Notes: generated from the sequence alone by a model not told the origin. A stretch of DNA of 21,489 nt from CAYNJF01 sp964351745 (GCA_964351745.1 CAYGPI010000044.1:1-21489), one strand, 5' to 3'. Numbered from the stretch's first letter, positions 6,545-14,973 are shown. Numbers and translations are program-made.

Positions 6545-8623
6545 ATGACCCGTAATATTGCATGTTTTTGCCTCTTACTCTTAGCGCCAACCGCTACTCT
6601 AGCGGCCGGAGGTGTTTTTGACGTCTCTGGCTCTGATTCATCTATGCAATATTTAGGCGCAGTCTTTGGCCAAATGGGCACGTTGCCCATTGGATCAGAT
6701 GGGAACCCTTTATTCTCTGAAATGCTTCAAATCATGAACAAGATAGTGTTCTTCTTGGGCATCATCATTGTTCTTTATACAGGAACAGTTTCAACTATCC
6801 AAACAGCCCAAGAAGGCGAGGTCATGGGCAAAAAATGGTCTACCATTTGGGTGCCTGTTAGAGCCGCATTTGGTTTGTTTTTGTTAGTCCCATCACCTGG
6901 TTCTGGTTATAGTTACATCCAAATTGGTATTATGTATCTCATTGTACAAGGTGTTGGAGCAGCTAACGCTATCTGGGATCGTGTGCTAGTTAGCCTTGCT
7001 CAAGGCCACACCATCGTTGATATTACTGATGCTGATAAAGCAATTGCTGACGGAAAGGCTGTTAGTCAGAACTTCTTAACATCAGAACTTTGTGCTTACT
7101 TAATCAATAGCACAGACGAACTTAGTGAGCTCATTGATTTTGAACCCATAGAATTCTTTCAAAGTACATCCGATCCTAACACCATGATGTGGGGCGTCGA
7201 AGCAACAAACACGCCATACTGCGGGTATGTTAAAGTACCAAATGTTAACTCAGCAATCCCAGACACCTTAAGTGGCGATTCTTCTGCGAAACTCCCTCTT
7301 GAGCGCCTTAGTAGAAACATGATGGTGACCATAAGCTTTTCACTGTTACCTCTTGCAGAAGAATCCCTTAGTAATGATGATCCAGATACTTGGACTACTC
7401 CAGCTAACTTATCATTAGTTGCGAGAACTTTGAATAATGGCAATTTAGATATACATAATTACTATAATTCTAGAAGAAATGATTTAACAACTATTCTAGA
7501 CTTTGCCCGCTTACAAGGTTGGATTCATGCTGGGAGTTACTACTATACCCTTGTCAAAGGCCAAGCAGCAAACCTTACAGTTGGTGATTATTCGCCAACT
7601 GGCTATAAAGGGCCAAATTTTAAATCTCTAGTCGGCGGTGACACTGATGCAAACAATTTAGATGCCAAAGTCAATGCAAAGTTAACCGCCATCTATAAAC
7701 GTGCTGCTGACATGTTTGGCAAAAAACCTACACGAACTGAACTGCTCTCTACAGGCGTTGCTGGCAGTAATGGTGGTCATTTAGGTCCACTTACAAAATT
7801 TTTGAGACAAATGGCTACGGACCTCATAGCTAGCATGTCTGGCGGCACAGGCTATCGTGACCCACTTGTGCCACTATCGGTCACCGGTCAAAGCATTATG
7901 AATGGTGTCGAAATAGCCTTTTGGGTTCTTGTTGCTGTCATTCCATTATTGGCCCTTGCATCTATTCCACCTTGTCTTAATCCAATTTGGGGGGTCATTA
8001 CAACAGTCGGGTTAATTGTTATCACAATTTTTATGATTATCGGTCCATTGCTTTGGACTGCTGGCGTTATCCTTGGTCTTTATGCTCCCATGATACCTTT
8101 TCTAGTCTATACCTTCTCAGCCATAGCCTGGATTATCTTGGTAATTGAAGCCATTGTTGCCGCGCCCTTGGTCGCCTTAATTTTAGTAGTTCCATCAGAA
8201 GATGAAATGGGTAAAGCTGGCCACTCTCTCGTTATTTTACTTGGATTAATCTTTAGACCAGCTCTGATGGTTGTTGGTTTTATTCTTGGTGCCAAAGTAT
8301 TATTTGTCACCGCAGGCATGCTCGATTTTGGATTCAAAGAATACATTATGGCCAGCATCGATGGGATTGGCGTTTTTGGCGCTATTGCAATCGTTATTAT
8401 CTACTGTGGCGTCATGATTACTATTGTTCATCAATGTTTTTCACTTATATATGCGATCCCTGACAAAGTGCTACGTTGGATGGGCGGTCAAGCAGAAACA
8501 TCTGATGTCGGCAGCAAAGTTCAACAAATTAGAGGCTCAGCTGATAAAGCTGGTCAAGTTGGCGGCGCGATGATGAAAGGTGGGGCTGCAGCCGCGCAAA
8601 AAGCAAGTAAAGGTGGCGAATAA
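6545..8623 (+). CDS. dotA: DotA paralogue 1, polytopic inner-membrane channel protein of the Dot/Icm system
   Basis: DotA (DotA/TraY family) is a polytopic inner-membrane protein required for Dot/Icm transport. The 692-residue product has a signal peptide (1-20). The conserved N-terminal block follows: YLGAVFGQMG at 36-45, a membrane helix at about 67-85, and AQEGEVMGKKWSTIWVPVRA at 88-107 leading into a second hydrophobic stretch to about 145. A periplasmic region (about 150-445) contains the family motif GWIHAGSYYY near 325 and Cys residues in ELCAYL and PYCGYV, conserved in position in the other two copies. Membrane helices run from about 450 to 640, then RWMGGQAE and a Gly/Ala/Lys-rich tail. 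It is shorter than L. pneumophila DotA (about 1,050 residues), mainly in the periplasmic part. Directly after icmV with coupled translation, this is the copy in the ancestral position. Its tail and periplasmic part differ most from copies 2 and 3. Confidence 0.95.
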   Translation: MTRNIACFCLLLLAPTATLAAGGVFDVSGSDSSMQYLGAVFGQMGTLPIGSDGNPLFSEMLQIMNKIVFFLGIIIVLYTGTVSTIQTAQEGEVMGKKWSTIWVPVRAAFGLFLLVPSPGSGYSYIQIGIMYLIVQGVGAANAIWDRVLVSLAQGHTIVDITDADKAIADGKAVSQNFLTSELCAYLINSTDELSELIDFEPIEFFQSTSDPNTMMWGVEATNTPYCGYVKVPNVNSAIPDTLSGDSSAKLPLERLSRNMMVTISFSLLPLAEESLSNDDPDTWTTPANLSLVARTLNNGNLDIHNYYNSRRNDLTTILDFARLQGWIHAGSYYYTLVKGQAANLTVGDYSPTGYKGPNFKSLVGGDTDANNLDAKVNAKLTAIYKRAADMFGKKPTRTELLSTGVAGSNGGHLGPLTKFLRQMATDLIASMSGGTGYRDPLVPLSVTGQSIMNGVEIAFWVLVAVIPLLALASIPPCLNPIWGVITTVGLIVITIFMIIGPLLWTAGVILGLYAPMIPFLVYTFSAIAWIILVIEAIVAAPLVALILVVPSEDEMGKAGHSLVILLGLIFRPALMVVGFILGAKVLFVTAGMLDFGFKEYIMASIDGIGVFGAIAIVIIYCGVMITIVHQCFSLIYAIPDKVLRWMGGQAETSDVGSKVQQIRGSADKAGQVGGAMMKGGAAAAQKASKGGE

Positions 8624-8648
8624 TGGTTATGGAGCCTAGGTACTAATT

Positions 8649-10829
8649 ATGAACAGAATGATCTGGCTTTTTATAATAGCAACGACCCTTCCAAGCGTCG
8701 CTTGGGGGTTTGGGGATTTTGGCTGGGAATCACCCGATGACGATCGCTCTATTTATTACCTTGGTCAAATTTTCGGTCAAATGGGAACAGTGCTTCTTGG
8801 AGAAGGTGGAGAACTTGTTGGAGAGTTGCTTCGTATTTTTAACATTGCTGTTCTAACTGTTGGCACAATCGTTGTCGTCTACTCCATGATTGTAACAACT
8901 TTAAGCACCGCTCAAGAAGGCGAAGTCATGGGGAAAAAATGGTCTTCCATTTGGATCCCTGTTCGCTCAGCAACAGGTCTAGCATTAATGCTACCAACCG
9001 GCAGCGGCTTTTCTCTGATTCAAATACTAATGATGTGGATAACAATACAAGGCGTCCATGGTGCCAATCAAATTTGGGAACTTGTTTTAGACAAAGTGAT
9101 AAACCAAGGACAAGGTATCACAGACTCTTTATCTGTTGATAAAGGTAAAATGGTCAGCTCAGCTGTTGGCATCTTCCAAGCAGCCACATGTGCAAATCAA
9201 CTTAATCGAAACACTGCTTTTTTAGATGAAACTTCTAACGAAAAAGTTACACTCTACGCCTCACCAAATGGCACCAATGAACTTTGGATTGGTGTTAGAG
9301 GCTATTCAGCGTACGAGAAAACTTGCGGCGTTATTCAAGCAACCGCCAAACCCTCAGCTTTTGCAAATCAAGAGCAATGGGATAGACAACAACTCGCAGC
9401 GGGAGAGTTAGCTTTCTCTTATATGTATTCTTATGCCGATGAAGTTGCGGAGTTCCCGAACAATCCTAGTGAATGGACCGGTGATGGCGTGGTGCGAGAT
9501 GGCGCCATGAGTATGAAGGGTCCAATAACAAATGTTGATTTAGTCTCAAACGGTAACAATAGCGCCTTATATGCATCTGCTGCTGGAGATGGATGGATCC
9601 ATGCAGGGAGTTACTATTTCAAATTACTTGGCCAAACCAACAATGCACCTGTTATTTCTCCTCCATCTTATCAGGCACCTAAGAATTACCAATATTACGG
9701 TGATAATTTTGTCAATGAAGTGAGAGTGCCAGCAGGCAAGTATCTTGCTCAAAGTGATGGCACATCAAGCACTAGCGACGGCATCGATTCAGCAACAGTT
9801 AAGCTAAGAGAGCCTACTGGTTTAAGCAGCGAAGCTAAAAGTGCTATGGGACCAGCTGTCTCTGGCCTAAACAGCGAGATGGTGAAGTTTATAAAGATGC
9901 TTTCCGAATCCGACAAAGATCCCATTACATCCTTTAAAAAATTTGGTTCTGGCGTCCTTATCGCCGTTGAAATTATTTTTTTCACATTGCTGATTTTAAT
10001 GCCAATTATCATGGGAATTGCGTGTATCGCTAGTGGTTCACAACCTGCTTGTTATGTAGCTGGGATCGTCGTTGTTATTCTATTTCCAGTTTTAATTCTA
10101 GTCTTAGCGTTGCTATGGGCTGCCGGTGTCTCATTAGGTATTTATTTACCCATGGTGCCCTTCTTTGTCTTTACCTTTACCGCACTTGGTTGGTTTATGC
10201 TGGTCGTTGAAGCGATCGTTGCGGCTCCCATTGTTGCTCTGGGGATTACGGCGCCTGGTCACGAAGCTATGGGTAAAGCAAGTCCCGCAGTTATGATCAT
10301 CACAAACGTATTTTTGAGGCCAAGTCTTATTGTCATTGGTTTTATTGCATCAACACGACTTGTTCAAGCTGTGATAGGGATGATTAATTACGGATTTGAA
10401 AGCTTCGTTATTATGAATATGGGCGATTTAATGTTATTTGGTAATATTGCTCTTATCATTATCTATGCTGGCGTTGCTATAGCAGCTGTACACCAAAGCT
10501 TCTCACTAACCTATGTTCTTGCTGATAAAGTCATACGTTGGATTGGTGGTCAAGCAGAGCAATCTCAAGTTGAAAAAGCTATGGAAGAAACCAAGAAATC
10601 TGCTGAGACTGCTGCTAGCTCTACTGGTGCTGTTATGAAAGGTGCAGGTGAAGCGCTTGTTGATTACGCTAAATCTGCAGTTAAAAAAGGCTCTGGCGAA
10701 GGAGAAGGAGAAGGCAAGAGCAAAGGTGGTGGCGTATCGCTTGCAGACACTGGCGGCCCCAAAGCTCCTAGTGGCGGCGGTGGCGACGACGGCGGCGCTC
10801 CTCCAGCCCCTCCTCCTTCAACAGCATAA
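8649..10829 (+). CDS. dotA: DotA paralogue 2
   Basis: A 726-residue DotA/TraY-family protein with the same plan as the first copy: signal peptide (1-20, ending VAWG), YYLGQIFGQMG, AQEGEVMGKKWSSIWIPVRSA, a long periplasmic region with GWIHAGSYYF near 315, membrane helices from about 431, and RWIGGQAEQSQVEK near 630. It is clearly closer to copy 3 than to copy 1: both have the TCG block in the periplasmic region, the YADEVAEFPNNPSEW-type block and almost the same post-membrane segment (KKSAETAASSTGAVMKGA). Unlike the others it ends in an extra tail of about 60 residues rich in Gly, Glu, Lys and Pro (GEGEGEGKSKGGG, then a final PPAPPPSTA). It starts 25 bases after copy 1, in one operon. A full, intact frame argues that it is functional. 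Confidence 0.95.
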   Translation: MNRMIWLFIIATTLPSVAWGFGDFGWESPDDDRSIYYLGQIFGQMGTVLLGEGGELVGELLRIFNIAVLTVGTIVVVYSMIVTTLSTAQEGEVMGKKWSSIWIPVRSATGLALMLPTGSGFSLIQILMMWITIQGVHGANQIWELVLDKVINQGQGITDSLSVDKGKMVSSAVGIFQAATCANQLNRNTAFLDETSNEKVTLYASPNGTNELWIGVRGYSAYEKTCGVIQATAKPSAFANQEQWDRQQLAAGELAFSYMYSYADEVAEFPNNPSEWTGDGVVRDGAMSMKGPITNVDLVSNGNNSALYASAAGDGWIHAGSYYFKLLGQTNNAPVISPPSYQAPKNYQYYGDNFVNEVRVPAGKYLAQSDGTSSTSDGIDSATVKLREPTGLSSEAKSAMGPAVSGLNSEMVKFIKMLSESDKDPITSFKKFGSGVLIAVEIIFFTLLILMPIIMGIACIASGSQPACYVAGIVVVILFPVLILVLALLWAAGVSLGIYLPMVPFFVFTFTALGWFMLVVEAIVAAPIVALGITAPGHEAMGKASPAVMIITNVFLRPSLIVIGFIASTRLVQAVIGMINYGFESFVIMNMGDLMLFGNIALIIIYAGVAIAAVHQSFSLTYVLADKVIRWIGGQAEQSQVEKAMEETKKSAETAASSTGAVMKGAGEALVDYAKSAVKKGSGEGEGEGKSKGGGVSLADTGGPKAPSGGGGDDGGAPPAPPPSTA

Positions 10830-10842
10830 GGTGGACAATCTC

Positions 10843-10869
10843 ATGATGAAACTCATCCAGACTAGTTGA
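10843..10869 (+). other. Possible 8-codon leader ORF with the only good ribosome site before dotA copy 3
   Basis: AAGGTGG (10828-10834), overlapping the stop of dotA copy 2, lies 8 bases before ATG at 10843. That ATG opens an ORF of eight codons (MMKLIQTS) ending at TGA 10867-10869. The next dotA starts at the overlapping TTG 10866 or at ATG 10875. No other Shine-Dalgarno-like sequence lies close to those starts. Reading through the leader and restarting would couple the two genes. Confidence 0.45.
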
Positions 10870-10874
10870 ATGAT

Positions 10875-12944
10875 ATGAAAAAATTAGCGCTTCTAACAAT
10901 AGTCGTCATACTCACCCCAAGCCTAGCTTGGGGTGCTGATGAGTTTTTGCCATGGGGCTCAACAGATACAGATAAATCTATCGAATACCTAGGTATGGTT
11001 TTTGGTCAAATTGGCTCCGTTCTACTAGGTAGCGGCAACCAGCTGTTTGGTGCGCTTTTTAAAGCGTTCAATATCATTGTTTTAACTCTGGGATCTATCG
11101 TTGTCACCCATTCCGTACTGACTGCTACTTTAAGCACAGCCCATGAAGGTGACATCATGGGAAAAAAATGGTCAAGCATTTGGCTCCCTTTAAAAGCTGC
11201 TGGCGGTCTTTCTTTGCTCATCCCAACATCAACCGGATATTCCCTCATACAGATTTTTATGATGTGGATAATTTTGCAAGGTATCCACGGTGCCAACCAA
11301 CTTTGGGGCTTAGTCTTAGTTAAAGCGAATTCAAGCACAGGGATCACAACCTCATTCAAAGTAGAAAAAGAAGCCTTAATTACTACCACGCAAGGTTTAT
11401 TTCAAGCAGCCATTTGTATGCATACTGTCAACAATAATGCTGATGCACTCACCTTAATGGATGGTGACGAAGTCTCCATGTACCCAGCTCCAAATGGCTC
11501 AGAAATATGGATTGGGGTAGATAACCCATCCTCCCCATACCAAGCAACTTGTGGAAAAATCAAGCCAAGCGCCAAAGACCCTATAGCAAGTAATCTTAAC
11601 CAATGGAACTTGCGCCAAATTGCAGGTGGCGAAATTGCCATCCTCAAGATGGAGCCTTATGCTGAGGAAGCTGCCCTCTTTCCAAATGATCCAAGTCAAT
11701 GGTCAGGTCAGTCTATTATTGCCCTTGGTGCAGATGGCGTTAAAGGCCAAATTGTTAACTTTGAATTAAATGCTGCTAATTCCACTTCTGCCCACGCAGC
11801 CTTATTTGAGCAAGCTAGAAAAGATGGCTGGATCCATGCGGGCACTTATTATCATCGATTAGTTAAAAGTGGGAACAAAGAAACAATTACCCCACCCATT
11901 TTTGAGCCGCCTTCTGATAGTGATTTTATTTTAAGTCCGCTAGGTACTTGGGACTACACGATTAAAGTAACTGCTAATAAATATTTGCTAAAATCAGATG
12001 CATCCGTTGGCTCGGCTACAGATGCCTCAATTTTCATAAATAATCCAAGTGGTGCGAATGGCACAATGACTAGTGTGCTAGGAGGCACAGCTGGAACCTT
12101 CACAACAATCGCTAGAGATTTAATGGCAATGCTATCCAAAGATGGGGTCGACCCTATCGTCTCACTTCACGATTTTGGCGCAGAAGTCATGCGCGTCACA
12201 GAGATTTTATTTTGGTCTTTTTTAATTGGGATCCCAATCTTGATGGCGTTAGCATGTCTCATGGAAATGTTTAGCCCAGCTTGCTTCCCTGTCGGGATTG
12301 TTGTAGTAATCTTAATGCCTATCTTGATATTGCTTTTAGCATTGCTATGGGCCGCAGGTGTCTCGCTTGGGCTTTATGTGCCGTTGATCCCCTTTTTAAT
12401 TTTTAGTTTTACTGCGGTTGGCTGGATGATCTTATGTATTGAAACCTTAGTAGCAGCTCCAATTGTTGCTTTAGGAATAACCTCTCCAGGCCAGGACTAT
12501 CTTGGTAAAGCCGCACCTGCTGTTATGCTCATTACTAATGTTTTTTTAAGACCGTCCTTAATGATTATAGGTTTCATTGCAGCAGCAAGACTGCTTCAAT
12601 CCATTGTTGGCATGATCAACTTTGGATTTGAGGCCTTTATGGCTCAAGCTTTTAGTGGCATGGCACTGCTTTTATTTGGTAATCTTGCGATCGTTATTAT
12701 CTACGCTGGTGTTCTTGTGGCTGTTATCCACCAAGTATTCTCTTTAACCTATATCCTTCCAGATAAGGTTATTCGCTGGATTGGTGGCCAAGCTGAGCAG
12801 TCTCAGGTTGAGAAACTAACTCAAGAAGCTAAGAAATCAGCTGATACTGCCGCCAGCACAACTGGTGGTATGATGAAAGGTGCGAGCCAAGGCTCTATGG
12901 AAGGCGCTAAAGCCATGCAAAAAGCAGGCGGTAAAGAAGGTTAG
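10875..12944 (+). CDS. dotA: DotA paralogue 3
   Basis: A third complete DotA/TraY-family protein. The frame is open from a TTG at 10866, but ATG at 10875 gives the typical signal peptide MKKLALLTIVVILTPSLAWG and is preferred (689 residues; 692 from TTG). Landmarks are YLGMVFGQIG, AHEGDIMGKKWSSIWLPLKAA (His replaces the Gln of the other copies), GWIHAGTYYHRL near 320, membrane helices from about 435, and RWIGGQAEQSQVEKLTQEAKKSADTAAS. The post-membrane segment is nearly the same as in copy 2, indicating that copies 2 and 3 arose by a later duplication, while their periplasmic regions have diverged. The two conserved periplasmic cysteines (AAICMH, ATCGKI) are kept, as is a Cys pair between the first C-terminal membrane helices. 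It is the last gene of the icmV-dotA operon. Its start has no good ribosome site of its own. Confidence 0.94.
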   Translation: MKKLALLTIVVILTPSLAWGADEFLPWGSTDTDKSIEYLGMVFGQIGSVLLGSGNQLFGALFKAFNIIVLTLGSIVVTHSVLTATLSTAHEGDIMGKKWSSIWLPLKAAGGLSLLIPTSTGYSLIQIFMMWIILQGIHGANQLWGLVLVKANSSTGITTSFKVEKEALITTTQGLFQAAICMHTVNNNADALTLMDGDEVSMYPAPNGSEIWIGVDNPSSPYQATCGKIKPSAKDPIASNLNQWNLRQIAGGEIAILKMEPYAEEAALFPNDPSQWSGQSIIALGADGVKGQIVNFELNAANSTSAHAALFEQARKDGWIHAGTYYHRLVKSGNKETITPPIFEPPSDSDFILSPLGTWDYTIKVTANKYLLKSDASVGSATDASIFINNPSGANGTMTSVLGGTAGTFTTIARDLMAMLSKDGVDPIVSLHDFGAEVMRVTEILFWSFLIGIPILMALACLMEMFSPACFPVGIVVVILMPILILLLALLWAAGVSLGLYVPLIPFLIFSFTAVGWMILCIETLVAAPIVALGITSPGQDYLGKAAPAVMLITNVFLRPSLMIIGFIAAARLLQSIVGMINFGFEAFMAQAFSGMALLLFGNLAIVIIYAGVLVAVIHQVFSLTYILPDKVIRWIGGQAEQSQVEKLTQEAKKSADTAASTTGGMMKGASQGSMEGAKAMQKAGGKEG

Positions 12945-12960
12945 ACTAACTTTCATGCTT

Positions 12961-12990
12961 GAGCAGGTAGCCCTAAACCGACGCCTGCTC
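12961..12990 (+). terminator. Hairpin after the dotA cluster, possible terminator
   Basis: A 7-bp perfect stem (12961-12967 GAGCAGG with 12984-12990 CCTGCTC) has a 16-base loop and begins 17 bases after the last dotA stop. No T run follows directly. A second AT hairpin (13015-13032, within GGTTA/TAACC arms 13003-13040) ends in seven Ts and may add to termination. Confidence 0.4.
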
Positions 12991-13080
12991 TTCAATAACC
13001 AAGGTTATCCACCTAAAAATAATAGTATTTTTTTGTAACCATCCTTATTTATAAACCTAAAAACACAATAACAAATGTTA

Positions 13081-13123
13081 GTCGATCAACTTTCTTGGCA
13101 AGTTGACCTAATTATGGTTTAAT
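13081..13123 (+). promoter_or_regulatory. Sigma70-type promoter with an inverted repeat over the -35
   Basis: TTGGCA (13095-13100) and TTTAAT (13118-13123) match the consensus at five of six bases each with a 17-base spacer, giving a start near 13130. TCAACTT (13086-13092) and AAGTTGA (13100-13106) form an inverted repeat that brackets the -35, as expected for a repressor or activator site. Confidence 0.6.
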
Positions 13124-13162
13124 AGCGACCATATTGAAGTACTTACTGTAAGGAGATAGCCC

Positions 13163-14059
13163 ATGCCAGGCCCAAATCGTAGCATTACTCCACAACGCAG
13201 ACTCACTGCCGAAGAAACAAAGAATACTCAGGTTTTAACTCAAGCCATGAAAAATGAAGAGCTTTTTAAAGCTTTTAGAGCCATAGCGAAATTAAAAGAC
13301 GCCTATGACAAAGGCTTATTAGATGAGCGAATGAGAAAGCTATACGAAGATGCTCAAACAGAAGAAAGAAATTTATTAGCTCGAAGCAAAGATTATAAAA
13401 ATATTAGCCAAAGCTTCCAAGCGAACAGCAAATCCGGACGCTCAGAGCCGTTAGCCGATCGTATCGTGCAACTAGCAAAATTTAATCCTGAAGCTTTAGC
13501 TTTCATGATGTTGATACGCGATGTTAAATTTTTAGTTGAAGTCCTACTTGTCGTGACTGGTGCACAAATGGCCCTGGGGACGGAGATGGCACAGTTTGAA
13601 TACTTAAAAAACGAAGATCCAAATCGCGTTTTTGATCCTTCTGATTATCCTTATCCCAATGGCGATAGTGCTGAAGACGCATTGGCTCGAAAGATGACTG
13701 AAGATAAATTAGCTAAGCGAAAATTTTTCCATTTTGAATTTAGCCCTGATGGCAGCAAAATGAAGTTAGTAGGAACGCCTATTACAAATCCTGCTCTTAT
13801 TACACCTGAAATTTGTGCTGCTAATAGTGTTATCCCCAGGCCAACAAAATCTTTGCAACTTCGTCAAGCCTGCATACAGTTTTGTGATGATCTGATTGGT
13901 GTATCCGGTGATCCAATTGCTTTAATCCATAAGCATGCACAATCTAGTGATAACACACCGTCTAAGAGTAAAAGCCAACATCACGATTTTAATGATGCTG
14001 AAGCCCAAGCCATTTTGGCCGCTAACCGCCCTCCTGCCCCTATTAGACCAAGAGGCTAG
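13163..14059 (+). CDS. Unrecognised 298-residue protein, effector candidate
   Basis: I do not recognise this protein. It starts at ATG after a strong AAGGAGA ribosome site (13150-13156) and has no signal peptide. Residues 1-100 are charged and helical (TAEETKNTQVLTQAMKNEELFKAFRAI...). A hydrophobic to amphipathic segment at about 110-138 (ALAFMMLIRDVKFLVEVLLVVTG) could associate with membranes. Residues 150-215 look like a small folded part with Asp-Pro and Tyr-Pro motifs, and the C-terminal 40 residues are disordered with a PPAPIRPRG end. It has its own promoter and is followed by a strong hairpin, so it is a single-gene unit. Lying after dotA and lacking a Sec signal, it could be a Dot/Icm substrate; no E-block-type acidic C-terminal signal is seen. 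Confidence 0.8.
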   Translation: MPGPNRSITPQRRLTAEETKNTQVLTQAMKNEELFKAFRAIAKLKDAYDKGLLDERMRKLYEDAQTEERNLLARSKDYKNISQSFQANSKSGRSEPLADRIVQLAKFNPEALAFMMLIRDVKFLVEVLLVVTGAQMALGTEMAQFEYLKNEDPNRVFDPSDYPYPNGDSAEDALARKMTEDKLAKRKFFHFEFSPDGSKMKLVGTPITNPALITPEICAANSVIPRPTKSLQLRQACIQFCDDLIGVSGDPIALIHKHAQSSDNTPSKSKSQHHDFNDAEAQAILAANRPPAPIRPRG

Positions 14060-14092
14060 ATTAGCTTATCTTATTTGTTTTGATCCTATCTC

Positions 14093-14123
14093 GCTCAAAC
14101 GAAAGCTAAGCTTTCGTTTGAGC
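14093..14123 (+). terminator. Strong perfect hairpin after the 298-residue gene
   Basis: GCTCAAACGAAAGC and its exact inverse complement meet over a very small loop (14093-14107 with 14109-14123). The stem is 14-15 bp with perfect pairing, 34 bases after the stop. The following TTCTTCCC is pyrimidine-rich but not a clean T run. A terminator is the simplest reading. Confidence 0.65.
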
Positions 14124-14268
14124 TTCTTCCCTAAAAATCTAAGAAAGATATGTTTTACACGGTTTACAATAATCCCTGATTAACCGTTTATCTTCTTATT
14201 CATACACTCAGTCCTGTTGGCCGACAAACGTTAGTTCTCTGGCGACCTTTAACATGGCACTACACCCA

Positions 14269-14274
14269 TATAAT
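14269..14274 (+). promoter_or_regulatory. Perfect -10 hexamer upstream of the 216-residue gene
   Basis: TATAAT lies 45 bases before the ATG at 14320. At the right distance upstream there is only a poor -35 (CCTTTA or CTTTAA, 14246-14252), so this promoter may need an activator. Confidence 0.4.
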
Positions 14275-14319
14275 TGCTTAAATAGTTACATGACCTAGGA
14301 ATGATATAGGGGAGCTAAC

Positions 14320-14970
14320 ATGCTACATTCAGCAACAACAACGACGACCACTGAGCCACAATCTGAGTATCCAAAATATCTCATCGATCAAGCTGCTGCA
14401 CATGGACTAAGTCCTGAGCAATGGATCCGCATGAAAAATTTAAAAGCGACTTTGCCGCAAGAATCTGAAAAGCCCGGTGGACATTTCGGTAAAGCAGCTC
14501 ACCTTGCAGCCTATACTTGGGAAGGCGTTGCCTTTGGTATGATGTTTGATAACATTGCCTATTTATTTAAAACGCTCATTTTGCCACCACATTTGAAAGA
14601 AATGGCCATTTATGATCAATTACCCGACTCGGCTAAGTATATACAAAATAGTAGCGGTGCATATCCCAAGCTATTTAAACCAAAGTTAGATCCTTACACT
14701 GGCGTCGCGTCATTAACAGATGAAGTTGTGCCGCATAGAGCTAATATGCCTCACTACATCTTATGGGCCAATGGCTTTATGCCAAAGCCAACTAAGGAAA
14801 TGGGTTATGAAAATCGTCTCAATGAGCACATGGCTAATATGTTAGGGGCTTCAAATGAACCTGATCCATATAAGGCTATCATTTATAGAGTGAATCAAGG
14901 TCAGCAGCGAACAAGAGCTCAAACACAAGAGTCTGTTGCGCAACTTCGATACATGCAAGGTCTCCGATAA
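14320..14970 (+). CDS. Unrecognised 216-residue protein
   Basis: I do not recognise the family. The start ATG follows an AGGGGAG ribosome site (14308-14314). The protein opens with a run of threonines (residues 6-11, encoded by an ACA/ACG microsatellite). A helical part follows (LSPEQWIRMKNLKA, about 30-43), then a Gly/His/aromatic-rich middle (about 53-90) whose segment GVAFGMMFDNIAYLFKTLILPP is hydrophobic. The C-terminal half is rich in Pro, Tyr and Asn, with a basic end. There is no signal peptide. It is a separate unit between the upstream hairpin and a convergent neighbour whose stop lies only 3 bases beyond its own, leaving no room for a terminator between them. An effector role is possible from context only. 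Confidence 0.75.
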   Translation: MLHSATTTTTTEPQSEYPKYLIDQAAAHGLSPEQWIRMKNLKATLPQESEKPGGHFGKAAHLAAYTWEGVAFGMMFDNIAYLFKTLILPPHLKEMAIYDQLPDSAKYIQNSSGAYPKLFKPKLDPYTGVASLTDEVVPHRANMPHYILWANGFMPKPTKEMGYENRLNEHMANMLGASNEPDPYKAIIYRVNQGQQRTRAQTQESVAQLRYMQGLR

Positions 14971-14973
14971 ACA

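Noticed and set aside
10642..10869. A 75-codon ORF overlapping the end of dotA copy 2
   Set aside because: Shifted frame of the Gly/Lys-rich tail. Only its last eight codons after 10843 are of interest, as a possible leader.
13935..14183. An 82-codon plus-strand ORF over the end of the 298-residue gene
   Set aside because: Shifted frame that runs through the terminator hairpin.
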